Assembly (NCBI GenBank): GCA_911728455.2
Contig: OU452225.1
Location: 9,026,106 to 9,090,105, forward strand
From: Marthasterias glacialis
Lineage: Eukaryota; Echinodermata; Asteroidea; Forcipulatida; Asteriidae
Reading direction: 5' to 3'
Length of the DNA: 64,000 nt
Below, piece after piece: positions 34,591 to 47,216 of this stretch. The notes under the pieces are model-generated. The model had not been told where the DNA came from and did not search any database. It saw only the letters and a list, made by a program, of their open reading frames with translations. The number at the start of each line of letters is the position of its first letter. The stretch's first letter is position 1. A program made the position numbers and the translations under genes.

Positions 34591-36004
34591 CTTTGCTTAA
34601 CCGCAATCAGTAATCGACAACAACTACCGAGTATTAAATAAAACTATAAACGCAGCGAAAAATGGCCAAAGTAATAACTTGTGCAGGCCTTAATGTAGTG
34701 CGACGTGTACATGTACATACAATGTCACGTGATGATGAGCTGTATACCGTCCCAACTTTACAATCGTCCCAACTGTGGATGGTACCAGACCCAACTTGAG
34801 CGTTACAGTTGGGCGGCCCAACTATAGCTGTAGTTTCACCAACCATGCACCAACTCACCGTAAAAGGGACCAGCGGCTGTTATACATTACATGGGTGGTT
34901 GCAACACTAGACTCCTGTCAGGTGACGAGGGTAATTTTAGTTGCATGTATGTGATTCTTCTCAAATTTTAATTGCTGTAAATGATATTTACCGTGTATCA
35001 GGTACGAGCCTCGTTGTAAGCCGAGAGAAGTTTGAGAGGATCTAAAGTTTCTTTAGAGGCCCACTGATCGCCGTTACCTCTGACTCTGCCATCCTTTCCC
35101 TATGCTCTGATGATCACTATCGCTATCACTACCGGTATTAGGCTATCCCAGCTATAGTTGGGCCGTCCCAACTGTAAGTAGTCAAGTTTGGACAACCTGT
35201 TTCCGCACTGCCGGGGAAAACCCTAACATAATTCACGTTGCGCAATATTACGGTGGCCTGTTGCGGCCAATTTATGCTTTTGGCTGGGTGGCGATGGTTT
35301 ACGCTATTAGTGTTGATTTGTTCTGGAGGGTATTCTACTTTCCAACCCTGAAAAAACCACACTCATCAGCCCCCACCTCCGTCCGTAATTCCCCGCCCCG
35401 ACAGGCTCAAAATCCTGCACTTAAAGACGGGGATTTGAATTCACAAAAGCATGGTCATTCGTTGACCCAGTTAGAGTTGATTGCTGTCAAGGCATAGTGA
35501 CTTCAAACTATAGTAGTTCTTAAACACAATTAATCAGAGAGGAGAGTTAAAAAGCACAACAGGACAACAACAACAACAACAACATGCCGGTGTCATAGGG
35601 TGTACTGTCCTCCGGGTAATGTGTCAACCATACGGTAAATTAACGTGGGCTGGAGGAGTTTATTCAAAAGAGGGCGCTATCAGAGGGAGTTATTACACAA
35701 ATCACCTTATGCTCGGACATAATCTCCTGCCGGACAGAATCTCCTTCCACACCGGGAGCAAAAGCAAAAATCGTCCAAAGAAAAGTCGCATCGCGGAAGA
35801 AAAACTGTGTCGTATATAGAGGTTAAACTGGAGGCATGAACAGATTCTGAGAAAATGGTCGCACTGGTATGAGAGCATTATGAAGGTTTCAAATAGAACT
35901 TCCCTTTATAAATTACCTCAGCATGGTGACATCATAACACCAACAGGCCTCCGTAGACCGATATTTTGCTTTACAGGAAGTCGGCCTAACTATTACTAGC
36001 AAAC

Positions 36005-36556
36005 ATGACGTCAAAATCCACGATTTTGCCGTGCCGTGAATGATATCGCCAATGTTGGCGTATAAATTCACGATTTGTGAACGCCTCACTTAAAGTAAAG
36101 GAACAGGGTGTCTACGCATTGTGGTTTACACATTGTGTACATTGTGGGTTGCGGACGGAAACCCATAGGCGTACAAGCCGCGGGCAAATACGGGCAAAAC
36201 AGTGGGGAAATTTGGGCAGAGCAAGAGATATATAATGTTTAAAATATTTAAAAAAATTACTTTTTGTCAGAACTTGGTACTTGTATTTTTATCTGTGTCA
36301 AAAGAGTCCACATACGCCTATGCAGACACCCCAAGTTGCTGGAAATAAAATTCAAGCATGAGTGGGTTTAAACTATTTATACGCCAATATATATTAATGT
36401 ACGCGTAAGTATTGACGTAAATATTTGCGATTTGGGGCACCAAACGTGAAAATGTACGCCAATGCTGGCGTAAACCTTTGCGATTTGGGGCGCAAATCGC
36501 GAAAATTTATGGCAGTACTGGCGTAAATATGTGCGCAATGTTCCTTTAAAGTCACT
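36005..36556. mobile_element. Diverged GACGCCAATATTCACG-family MITE (A unit 2)
   Basis: Same copy as 27283-27837, inherited with the duplicated A unit; only scattered differences. Confidence 0.65.
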
Positions 36557-38013
36557 ATAGTACAGTATACTCTGCTTGTTGTTAATAGCTTTTTATTCAA
36601 ACTCAAAATATTGTGCACTTTGTAACTTGAAGTAGTCATTTCACAGTCAAAATACACGCACTGTGGACTACGAAGTTAAATAACATTGTCTGATTTTTGT
36701 TTTGTTTTGACTATAATCTTGTTTCAATAATCGGAGGCCGCTGTCGTTCAAAGTTTGCTTTGCCGAGAACAAAATCCAAAATGTGGTGGAGTGATGGAGG
36801 GGGGGGGGGCTCGTTGGTTGTCAGAAACAATTAGAAATGAACTCACTTGCTCTCACCACAGATACACAGCACTCGGCCAATGGACTGAACAATTACAAGG
36901 TCTTCCTTTTATCACAGTAAAGGCTCTGTTTGGGTTGTTGACGTCATCCAATTCAAGCAATAAACTATTAATTTTCCTCTTGTTTTTTTATGCTTCCCAT
37001 CCTAATAACTGTACACCGCGCGTCATAACTTGGAGGTACTCACAAGATCATAATACCACTCAATAGAATTCATAACTTTAGAAAAGGGGGGGATTGATAA
37101 TGATCTTTTCCAGATAAAAACATGTTTACCACATTGTTAATTTATAACAAATCAAATTAATGTCTACAAGTTCGCATGTGGTACCATCATGGAGTTGATG
37201 TATATTATGTCTTGCGGGATGAAGGTGGGGTAGGTTTTTACAGTCGATTGATTAATACAGTTCGGTAAAGCGAAGAAACTTCATCCATATCATTATTTTG
37301 TCTTTAATTTCAAGGGGGGGGGAAAATAAATCAGACATCGTCAGATAAAATAACTCGTTTCGTTTTCGTTACACTTTATTGTTGACTAAGTGGAGCTGGA
37401 CTGCAAAATTTGAACTGTTGGCACTTATTTAAAAACACTCATTATCAAGAAAATTCATATGGCATTCTGCAATAATCTAAAGTGTATGTACATGTTGTTT
37501 GTTAGACCTTGGGTTAAGATTCGAGTTGATGACAACTTTTACAACTTTTACTGAGTTCTTTGTATCACAAGGACGAAGGAATCATGTCTATCGCATATAA
37601 AGTTTCCTTCTAAGCTCTATTATACTCTTTGCCATCAAGAGCTATCGCCACAGAGACAAGTTTCGAAAACGAATATTCTAGAATGAGATGATTAGTATTA
37701 GAAAGGAAAACTAGGGCAAATAAAGACATTAATTTACCATTTGAGGGTCTGAATTTCCAACCGGGGCCCGATTTAGTGGCTCATCGGCTTTTTCCAATCA
37801 TGCTTACCGTAAAACTCTCTGATGACCCGAGTAATGTGCTTTACAGAGCGCCGTATAAGCGCAGTATTCTGCGGTAAGCAGAGCCATGAAATTGGACCCA
37901 ATGCCCCAAAGACATGGCCGATAAAGTACACCGTAGCTGTTGCCCATCATACACGGCATGAGTTTGATCAGATTGACACTTCACTACACAACTTACATGG
38001 ATACTGTGAATTT

Positions 38014-38288
38014 GTCGGCTCAGAACTATAAGGTCATTAACTTCCGTAATCGACAAAAGGTCGTTAACATTTCCAAACTAAAAAACAGTAAATAAGATTT
38101 AGAAATTAAAAACTAATGGTTTGTCTATCCAAAAAGTACTTTTTGGATAACAGTCATGTTAAACTACTTTTTGGATAGACAAACATTAGTTTTTGATTTT
38201 TAAATCTTATTTACTGTTTTTTAGTTTGGAAATGTTAACGACCTTTTGTCGATTACGGAAGTTAATGACCTTATAGTTCTGAGCCGAC
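38014..38288. mobile_element. 275-bp foldback MITE, fresh insertion in A unit 2
   Basis: It starts GTCGGCTCAGAACTATAAGG and ends with the inverse. The arms are about 120 bp and nearly perfect, meeting near 38150 (ACTTTTTGGATAACAGTC). A unit 1 has the empty site at about 29264 (GTGAATTGATTGATTT). Here the flanks read GAATTT and AAATTTGATT, suggesting a short AT-rich target duplication. An older relative is at 7236-7517. Confidence 0.9.
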
Positions 38289-39503
38289 GAAATTTGATTG
38301 ATTTAGACATCATTACCAAAGACCGTTGATTAGTGACAATTAATGCTAGTTCGCGAATTACTGCAGATTGCCAACCCGCGTACCTCGTTTTGAAATCAAG
38401 TTTTAGTCTATGTCTAAAATTGTTTGCCAAACTGTCACAGAAATTATGACAAAGAACTTTTTATTACTACTTAATTTCATGTGATAATTCAAGCAACGAA
38501 TGATCGCGCAATCTTTTTTTCACATGCAAGCTATTTGCAGATTTTAATTACTTCAGAATATATTCCTTTGTAACTTGCCATTGGTATAATAGGCCGTATT
38601 TTTGACAGCAAGAGCGTGCAAAACTAATTCCATTTTGAAAGTACAAAAATATTTCAAAACAATAAAAATACAAATTTTCCAAGCATCTATTTTACACTGA
38701 TGACATTGTAAAATTGTTAATAAAAAAAAACACCAAAAGTTGTATATTAACTGCTGTATAAGAAGTCTAATTGCATCTGGTTTACCACACTATTGCTATG
38801 GTTTGAACCCCAATCTACCGCCCTCTTGCAGTCAGAAATAAGGCCTATTGGCAGTTTGATTGGGAACATTATTAAATCCGAACACAGTGCCAACACGGAG
38901 CGAATTCAAGCACACCCCGTCTGGCGATAATGTCCCGAAGACTTTTTTGTCTTGGGTGGCCCGTTAGGTCCCCAAAGAATTGTATATTTTCTCGATGCAA
39001 GAGAAATGTGAATAAATGCATAACGTTTATATTTACTCATAAAGATATTGATTTGAACTTGAGATACTGATTGTTGATTTTCTCTTTTCGTTTCTTTGTT
39101 TGTTTCAGAGTCCGATTCCACCTCTTTTCAACACTGATACACGCCAGTGCATAGACATACAATTTTAGTTACAATTTTAACCACCGTGATTATAGTGCAG
39201 TGACATGTTTTTTTAAATGACTGTAAAATAATAGTTCCTTATTCCCGGTTCACTATGAATGCAAAGAGGCACCTTCCCTATAACCAAGAACACGTGTAAT
39301 GGTATACATTAACAGTTATCCAGAAAGAGGGAACTATTGTCTGGGAAAAGGGAACTAACTTTATATGTACATGGATTTCTATTAATGTCAGCGTATGATA
39401 TAAAAATTGCTTTTGATTCTTGACCGTCTTTCCTGAATTTACTTTATAAATTGTTGCATCTCCATTTCTCACTCTATGACGTCACTTGGGCCTCCCCATG
39501 GGC

Positions 39504-41435
39504 CTACACATGATGAAAGATCTTGATGGAGATCCAATCAATCACGACGAGGTCACCTGCTGGAGTAAACGTCATGCCTAAAGGATAGTTCAAGCCATCA
39601 GCTACACACCCAATGTGCTCTCCAGAGGCGTCGTAATGATGCACCTCGTTGGTACATAAGAAATCGTCGACAATTACTGAAACAAACAAATCACCAGAAT
39701 CATCGCAACATAAACCAACAGGTTCCACAAAATCACCGTCGATTGCGGTGTTGGTATTGAACACCTCGTTGCCCATAAAATCAAGGCACACTAATTTCTG
39801 CTCTTCGTCGATTGATATGATCAGATGCTCTTTGCTGCTAATAGCAAGAGGACAACAATTGCCGATATCGGCATGAGGTATTGTTGAAATTATGGATCCA
39901 TCAATGTTATGCAGAGATATCACCTTCCTTCCTAGGTCAACCACTGCTACCCGATTCATCTTGTCCACAGCAATACCACCAAGTTGACTCTCTGAGTGTC
40001 CCCCGATCTCATCAAGTGACGGCCTAAACTGCCGAATATACTTCAGTTCACTGTCATACACCTTAACATCCTTTCCGTCAGTAACCATAAGTAGATCATC
40101 AGAGGTGACTGCGGCACACGAAGGATCTTGCAATTCTCCTTCAACCGTCTCACTTTGAACGCCTGTGGATTTAAAATTCCCCGTCGAGGTGAATGTTGAT
40201 AATCGCTGGTGATCTGTGTCTATTCTAACAATGTCACCATTGCTGAAACAGGCAACGTCCGCTACATATTTAAAATCCCCTTCATCCTCCCCTTCTTTAC
40301 CAAACTCTGCTTTCAGCTCCCATTTCTCTTTTTCTAGTATGTCACCGAGATCTACATCATTGACTATATCATGACCTTTGAACCCGACGAATGACTTGCT
40401 ATGCTGCACTGATTGAAACTCAAGCTCCTTGTGGAATTCTAAGTTGTGCATGACCTTTGGCTTAAGGTCCAGCAGCTCAAAGTCATCAGCATGTTGCATC
40501 AAGTCATTGACTGAAGCAACAATCTGCTCTGCTCGGTTCATCTTACCGCGGTTGTTGCTCAGTATGCTATCAAATTCCTCTCCTCTTTCTTGACCGATTT
40601 GAGTGACTCTGTCTTGAAGGAGGTGAGATGCATTTCTTATTTTAGCGATTTCCTCTTCCTCTTTAGACACAATATCACGAAGAGCCCGGTCCACCATTAG
40701 CTGTAATCTATGCTGTGAGTGTTTGATAGAGTCCTCTATTTTTCGGAATTGTTTGCGACAGTCATCAAACTTCTTCAAAGCTTCTTGAACATTTTGACGA
40801 TGAGAGTGAATGGAATCATTGATTTCGGAGAGATTGTGATCTGATGCCCGATGATCAAACACCACACACTTCAGACACGCAAGTAAATTGCATGTATCGC
40901 AATAAAAACACAGTTCCTGTTCGGTGTGTTTCTTGCAATTCACAGATTTTCTCTTTTCTTGGAGTTGCTCCTTTGACGAACCGTCCAAGGGCAAGATTCG
41001 GTGACGCTTCGTAAATTTAAATGTCGCGTGGTTTTTAACACACTTCTTGCAAATCTTCGCATTACATTCAACGCACTGTGAGACGGCTTCAAGATCTTCG
41101 TCACATCCTTCGCAGGTTGAGGCAGAAGGTTTGATGTCATCCTTCAACCCCTCCTGATTGTTGACGTCATCGAGAAGCGAACTCAAGAAAAAGCAGTTAA
41201 GAAGATCCGACAAACCTTCGTTCGGGATTGCCGTTTCCTTTCTACACACTGGGCAGGTGATTGTATCAGTCTTCGGATCCTTTTGTTCCACAAGTTCCTC
41301 GAGGCACCTTAGGCAGAAGCTATGCAGACAGTCCAGAAGTTTAGGATCGGTGAAACGAGAGATGCAGATTGGGCATTCAATGTGCACATGTCTGATCCTG
41401 CAAGTTGTTTCAGACGGGACTGCAGCTTCGGCCAT
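39504..41435 (-). CDS. TRIM-NHL E3 ubiquitin ligase, copy 3
   Basis: 643 residues with the same RING, two B-boxes, coiled coil and NHL order as copy 2, and all zinc-binding residues kept. Distinct features: an extra residue in the RING to B-box linker (KDDIKPSAS), VECNAKICKKCVKNH in B-box 1, an altered fifth blade (VIVDDFLCTNEVHH) and an altered end (VVIDWISIKIFHHV). The acceptor before the start is strong here: a pyrimidine-rich CCTTTTTCCTCAAAG precedes GTAACCGAGG. The predicted intron runs from 43181 to 41449. The 3' flank is A-type. Confidence 0.92.
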   Translation of the reverse strand: MAEAAVPSETTCRIRHVHIECPICISRFTDPKLLDCLHSFCLRCLEELVEQKDPKTDTITCPVCRKETAIPNEGLSDLLNCFFLSSLLDDVNNQEGLKDDIKPSASTCEGCDEDLEAVSQCVECNAKICKKCVKNHATFKFTKRHRILPLDGSSKEQLQEKRKSVNCKKHTEQELCFYCDTCNLLACLKCVVFDHRASDHNLSEINDSIHSHRQNVQEALKKFDDCRKQFRKIEDSIKHSQHRLQLMVDRALRDIVSKEEEEIAKIRNASHLLQDRVTQIGQERGEEFDSILSNNRGKMNRAEQIVASVNDLMQHADDFELLDLKPKVMHNLEFHKELEFQSVQHSKSFVGFKGHDIVNDVDLGDILEKEKWELKAEFGKEGEDEGDFKYVADVACFSNGDIVRIDTDHQRLSTFTSTGNFKSTGVQSETVEGELQDPSCAAVTSDDLLMVTDGKDVKVYDSELKYIRQFRPSLDEIGGHSESQLGGIAVDKMNRVAVVDLGRKVISLHNIDGSIISTIPHADIGNCCPLAISSKEHLIISIDEEQKLVCLDFMGNEVFNTNTAIDGDFVEPVGLCCDDSGDLFVSVIVDDFLCTNEVHHYDASGEHIGCVADGLNYPLGMTFTPAGDLVVIDWISIKIFHHV

Positions 41436-43181
41436 TTTCCTCGGTTACCTTTGAGGAAAAAGGATGAATCAAAATGTTCTTTAAAGTCTTAATTGATTCA
41501 GTGTCGAGTATGTTGAACGAAGAAAGCTGATGACTACCCTTAGCTTTCTTCTTCTTTCTGTCTTCTTCTTCTGAAATGTGTTCTCTTGAAAATACAAACA
41601 AGCTACCCCTAAACCATGCCGAGTCTTAGCAACCTGCATGGAAACATTTGTCAAAGTTCATCATCTTTGGTATTTTCCAAACAAACTTCTTCTCAGCCTC
41701 TGTTTGACCATCATCGATCAGAACTTTATTTTGATTCGTTGTTAAAAAAAAAACAGAGGTCACGTGACATACAATATCTGAGGCCAAAAAATTGGCTCAG
41801 TAAGTCACAAGATCATGACAGTATAGTTGTACTTCCAGTCGTATTTTATGTTTATTACTGAACCAAATCAAACGCTGATTACTCAAAACTATCAGTGAGT
41901 TACTAAGCAGACGTACATTCACATAGTGGTTAAAAGTTCATAATAATGATGGAATATCCAACTTAAAATTTTAATTCTGAACGTCTGAGTATAGGACCGT
42001 GGCTCGGACAGCGTAACCATGGGGCTACAGCTCGTCGAAGACCCAAGAATATCCATCATCTCAACTTGATTGGAACGACAAACTCCACTGTAAGATTTAT
42101 TGAAAAAGGTGGAAATCGAATAAAATCTTTCGAATCACAGAATTTCCATATCATATTACTCCCATTTATTCAGGAGTTCTGGCTCTTTCCATAGAAAGAC
42201 CGGGCGCCTGTTTTGCCAAATATAACAACGTACGGGTAGCAAGAAGTTCTTGTGTTCATGTGATCGTCGTTCGGAATTGACTTACGGACACACGATTTTT
42301 GCCGATGTATAACAGCAAATTTATGGTTGATCCATGTGTCTCGCTCGCGATTGGATGAATTGTGCTTTTAGCTGGCAGTTTGGACCCCTGTATCACCATA
42401 TAATAATGAAATATTCAATAAAGGTAAATAGAGGACCATTCGATTTTGATTCGGCCTGCGATTTTCGGTGGCATGAGTGACGGCTGGTGATGCGTATATA
42501 GCTGACCTTTGACCTATAGTTTAGTTTTTCGGTTATTCCTCGTTAATATTGAGAATCGATTTTAATTATACATTGGTGGCATATTCTTTAATAGGTTCAC
42601 ACAATGTGTACAGGTACATTGTTTTAACAGAATTGACTGACAATATTGTTGAGGGCGAAACGCCCGTAATTCAAGCTTAGTTCTTATTATGTCCGTTACA
42701 ATTTGTGCAAAGCACGCTTTTTAAATTTTGTTTTATAAGCCGATGCATTTTAAATGTTTTCTCATCAGGGAAAGAGTTCATTTTGGGCTGCTATGTTTAA
42801 AACTTCATTGGTTAAGTTTGCAAATATTTCAATGTGTAAATTGCCACCCTCGATCATAACATAGGAAATGTGTACGGTATAGCTTTACAGTGTCACTGTT
42901 GTATTATAGACCAATACCGAGGCATTTGCAAAGAATGAGGTCAACTATTTTGATAAGTTCATCGATATCCCTCATTATAAACACAAAAACAAAAAAGAAA
43001 CTACAATAAAATGTCATAAATTAGCTGAATTTGAGATGAAAAGTAGGATTTTTGTCATAGGAGCTAGGTTTTGTATAATGAATGATTACATGGGCGCGGC
43101 ATTGTCCCTCTGTCATGACAATCGTACGTGAAATGTCAATAACCAGTAGTTTCAGCACAAAGTCAAGAACTCTAGCCCTAC

Positions 43182-43260
43182 CTGTATGTTGTAGTCCAAG
43201 TATCATCAGATGCACATTGACTTATAACCCTCAATACTGCAGTCGGTTCTCGGCATTCAA
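43182..43260 (-). other. Predicted non-coding first exon of TRIM copy 3
   Basis: Donor CTACAACATACAG|GTAGGG at 43182/43181, matching the donors above the other copies; preceded by GCAGTATTGAGGGTTATAAG. Exon start unknown. Confidence 0.4.
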
Positions 43261-43529
43261 TGACGATTGAGTGTCCTTTTTCTTAGACATGTATGCATTA
43301 ATGTAGTGATATGTACGATATGGTGTCGTACTACAATGCGGAACTGTGGGAAAAACCCAGCAAAATTCACATTGCGCAATTGTTATCTACGGTGGCCTAT
43401 TGCGGCCAATTTAGGATAACGCTTTTGCGGGGGAATTGTGCAGACCTGCACCGTATACTGTAGAGATACATGTACATGCACATGCATGTCATGTATTTGT
43501 CACAGCGCAGAAGTAGCTGTACATGTAGG

Positions 43530-43640
43530 TATACATGTGCATGAGTGAGGTGTACATGTACATGAGTGTACATGTACATGAGTGTACATGTACATGAGTG
43601 TACATGTACATGAGTGTACATGTACATAGTGTATAATTAT
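43530..43640. repeat. 16-bp tandem repeat GTACATGTACATGAGT, B unit 1
   Basis: About five regular units. The same locus in B unit 2 (about 50440-50590) and B unit 3 (about 56330-56430) has different unit numbers and variants (ACTCGTGTACATGTAC), so it is a fast-changing minisatellite. ORFs across it are artefacts. Confidence 0.85.
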
Positions 43641-43667
43641 GTACATTTATATGTACAAAGTGTTTCC

Positions 43668-44607
43668 TATGGTGGCATTAAAGGGACATCGCAAATATAT
43701 ATTGACGTCAATATTCCCGATTTGTACCTCAGGTCGCAAATATTGACGCCAATATTCACGCCAATATTCACGACTTTGCCCAAAGTCGTAAATATTGACG
43801 CCAATATTCACGACTTGGCCCCATCTTGCAAATATTGACGCTAATATTGTCGCCAATATTCACGATTTGTACCCCCAAGTCGCAAATATTGACGCCACAA
43901 TAATAATTGACGCCAATATTCACGAATTGCACCCAAAGTCGCAAATATTGACGCCAAAATTGACGCCAATATTCACGACTTGTATCCAAAGACGCAAATA
44001 TTTACGCCAATATTGGCGTCACTATTCACGACTGTGCCCCCAGTCGCAAACCCACTCGGGCGTGAATATTTATGGTTTTGTTAGCAACCTAGGTAGGCAA
44101 GCAATAGTCTGGAATGTTTGCTTCTGCGTGTGCGTACTTTTCTGTATGCATTCAGGGCTTATACAGCTAGCATTGTAAACAAAGAATGTTAACCACCAGA
44201 TTCCGGCGGTAAGCAGAGCCATGTAATTGGGTCCAGGTGCAGCTGACGACTATACTCGAGAGTGCCTCTCGCATTAACAGTCGGAGATCAGAGTGCCTAT
44301 AGGTGCCAGACTGTTAGAGTAGCGAACACCCCAAGTTGCTGTGAAAAAAATCACGCCTGAGTGGGTTTGGGACATGGGGCTATGACGTGAATATTGGCGT
44401 CAATTTTGGCGTCAATATTTGCGACTTTGGGTACAAGTCGTGAATATTGGCGTCGAGTTTGGCGTCAATATTTACGACTTCGGGCAAAGTCGTGAATATT
44501 GGCGTCAATATTGGCGTCAATGTTTGCGACTTGAGGTACAAATCGTGAATATTGACGCCAATATTGGCGTCAATATATATTTGCGATGTCCCTTAAAAGC
44601 CACCATA
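43668..44607. mobile_element. Intact 940-bp MITE with clean 6-bp target duplication
   Basis: Ends are TATGGTGGCATTAAAGGGAC and the inverse of TATGGTGGCTTTTAAGGGAC. It is flanked by GTTTCC on both sides (43662-43667 and 44608-44613). B units 2 and 3 keep the empty site with a single GTTTCC (near 50589 and 56430). Inside, each arm is an array of GACGCCAATATTCACGACTT units alternating with AGTCGCAAATATT; the two arms are inverted around a unique centre (about 44060-44370). No transposase. Confidence 0.92.
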
Positions 44608-46377
44608 GTTTCCCCACAACTGGTAAAAGCCCACCATAATTCACATTGTAGGCATTATCTACACGAGCCTGTTACGGCCAACATGATAATGTCTTTGCAG
44701 GGGGGGGGGATAGACTTTTCAAGATTCTGGGAAATGTTTGCATAGGATGACGGCATTCTGAGGGTTAAGTGACATCTTTCAGTGACAAACTCCTCACTAT
44801 GGTGACATCATACCAACGAGACGTACATGTAGACGTTAGAGAAAATGGCAAATGTACACTTTGTAACTTGAAGTAGTCATTTTGCATTACAGATACACAC
44901 ATGCACCCAATGCTTGTACTTGCAACTACGTTTTGTGCTATTGTGATCAGCTGTTCCGGAAACAAGTATTGAAAAAATGAGATAAGACAACCATGGAGGT
45001 AGAAATAGAGACAACCAAGTCACTTTGGGCAAGTTCCAGCCGCGTGTACCCCATAAGACTACCAACTGATAAGATGTAGCCTATAACAGTAACTGATTCC
45101 AATCCAGTGAAGTAACTAAGGGGGAGGGGGAGGGGGACACAAGTCCCCCCAATTGATGTCCATGCCCCCGTTCCCGGGAACCCTCATTAGAAATCTGGAC
45201 TTTTGAGATTACAAATTATCAGTATTAATTGTCACATTTTTATAAGCTTGTATGTTTTAAAACTATTTGTTTTATTTACACGCAGACAATGTATTATCTT
45301 TATAAACAAAATAGTAAACGGCATAACAAGAGGGCTGAACAAGGGCTTGTTTAGAAAAATGCAAACGGAAACTACAGTTTAATTGGCCAGAAGTGCATCC
45401 TAAAAAAACCATGCACCCCTTGTGCCTCCCCCTCCTCAACATGTACCCTAGTTTCGCCGCTGTTCCAATCCTACTTCATGATGCATGAGTTTGGATCAAA
45501 GTAGCACCTCTATATACAACGTACACGGATGTTCAGAGTTGATTGATACAAGGATGTTAACTACAATAAGGATGTTTATTATGAAAGACTTTAATTTTAG
45601 TGGCAAAAAGTATACAATTGCTAAAAGCAGATTGGTGAACCTGAACATCATTTTAGAAATACAGTTTAAGTCTAGTGTATAGACCCATTGAACTGACGTC
45701 ACACACGACTTCTGTCTACCTATGAATCTACAATTTTGGGGGGTAATTGCAAGGTTATAGCTTTCGTCTATAACCGCACGCGAGTTGAACAGTGACGCTG
45801 CGCAACGTTAACTACACATGCTGCTAAAGTGACGCAGTAATGATTTATCACGGGTGATGATGTCACGTGAATAGACCCTTCCCATGAAATAGTATTAATG
45901 TCAACTGCACATCGCGTGTGCGCACTAACACTAAACTGGTTTGCAAATTAATGAGAGGACATTGCGCCTTTTTGTTTGGGGGCTGATGGTGGCGTGACGT
46001 AAAAATGTCAGTAAAAAAAACCTCAAAAGTTGTGTATTAAATGCTTTATTAGAAGTCTAATTGCATCTGATTTACAGCACTATTTCTATGGTTTGATCCC
46101 ATAAAGTTATATATAAGAACATATTATAAGAACATGCTTGACCCCCAATCTGCCCCAAAGGGCGCCCTCTTGCAGTCAAAAATAAGGCCGATATTGGTTG
46201 AACGAGTGGTTATTTTACATTGTGACTATTACTATGCGTTCGAACAGGCATTTATCTGAATATATTGAGATCGTTGACACCGGGTGTATTTACACATCCA
46301 ATAAAAATATTGAAGTTTTTAGCACTTAGAAATCACTTATATCTAAGACAAACACAAAGGGAATATGAAGTGACCAG

Positions 46378-46656
46378 GGCCCAACTTCATCAAACTGTTC
46401 AGCAGAAAATACGTCACGTTAAACCAATGGTCGCAGGTTTAAATCCCGCTCCAGTCAATTTTTCTTTGTTCACCCCAAAACTGCAGAGAGTAATGCTCAG
46501 TAAATTTCTTTGCTAATCAAAAAATGACTGGGACCCCAGTCGCAGCAATGTAAACTTTACGGAATTTTGGCTGGTAGCTTTCTGCTAATCAATTGTTTTT
46601 TACTGTGCTTAGCAAGTTTTTGTGCTTAGCTTACAAGCTTCATGAAAGTGGGCCCA
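46378..46656. mobile_element. GGGCCCAA-ended repeat with a tRNA-like B box (B unit 1)
   Basis: It starts GGGCCCAACTTCATCAAACTG and ends with the inverse of GGGCCCACTTTCATGAAGCTTG. It contains GGTTTAAATCCCG (GGTTCAAATCCCG in the other units), which resembles a polymerase III B box, so a SINE origin for part of it is possible. Equivalent copies lie at about 52360-52637 and 58195-58460; the last has lost its right end. Confidence 0.55.
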
Positions 46657-47216
46657 TTAATCTTTCCCATTTGAGCTGACGTTTTAAAACGTATCGCACG
46701 CTTGAGTTTTTTTTTATGTTGAACAATCAAACATAAGATAAAAATACTTTTAGATACAATCTAATATCATTTGATGATTTAAAGACCCAGCTCAATATTG
46801 GTAAACTGACTGTAAATGCTTCCATTCTTTGCACAAATCAAGATATTTGTAATAAAACCAACTTGTGCAAATGTCAGCTCATTTTGTTGTTTCATTTGCA
46901 AGAAAACGGTTAAAAACCATTCAGCATTTTGTACGCATTCCTACAGGCAGAGTTTTGGATCTTATTTTATTTAGTATTTAAAAACGATAAGACTTCAGGC
47001 AGAAATATTTCAAGAAAAGTTTTCTACCATCATTATCTTTATACAATGTACCGGTGAAATATGTTTTTCTCAACCAATGTTGAGCTGGGGCTTTTTTAAG
47101 CAACGAAAAATCTTTCGTCACTTTCAGCCAAAATTGTTTGCATACTTTAACTATTTTATTTCACTAGGCGTTTGTTCCATTGCAATTGCTATTACATCCC
47201 CCCCCAAAAAAGACAC

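Larger units (their letters stand above)
34443..39503 (+). repeat. A-type segmental duplication, unit 2 (spacer between TRIM copies 2 and 3)
   Basis: Second A unit, colinear with 25706-32185. At its left edge the TRIM copy 2 upstream flank (TCCAATTCACTGG) joins directly to mid-spacer sequence (AAATTTCAATGAGAGTGAG). The first part of the spacer present in other units has therefore been deleted, which explains the short predicted intron of copy 2. No gene was recognised. Confidence 0.9.
41449..47216 (+). repeat. B-type spacer 1 (between TRIM copies 3 and 4)
   Basis: Colinear with 49171-53218 and 55161-59042, but longer. Extra blocks are about 41725-42295, about 42630-42960 and the MITE at 43668-44607. 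Shared parts include a 16-bp tandem repeat (43530-43640), a GGGCCCAA-type element (46378-46656) and a C-rich tract before the TRIM 3' end. No gene recognised; the ORF at 46265-46516 is kept in all three units but reads through the repeat element. Confidence 0.9.

Noticed and set aside
41158-41454. Plus-strand ORFs opposite the RING-coding ends of the TRIM genes (also 34102, 48880, 54870, 60697)
   Set aside because: Antisense shadows of the conserved RING region. They recur only because the sense strand is conserved.
43397-43627. ORF of repeated His/Val/Cys/Tyr/Met residues (also at 50301-50588 and 56193-56381)
   Set aside because: Translation of the ACATGT-rich tandem repeat.
46265-46516. 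83-codon ORF conserved in three B spacers
   Set aside because: It reads through the GGGCCCAA-ended repeat with its tRNA-like B box, and the units are too recently duplicated for conservation to be informative.
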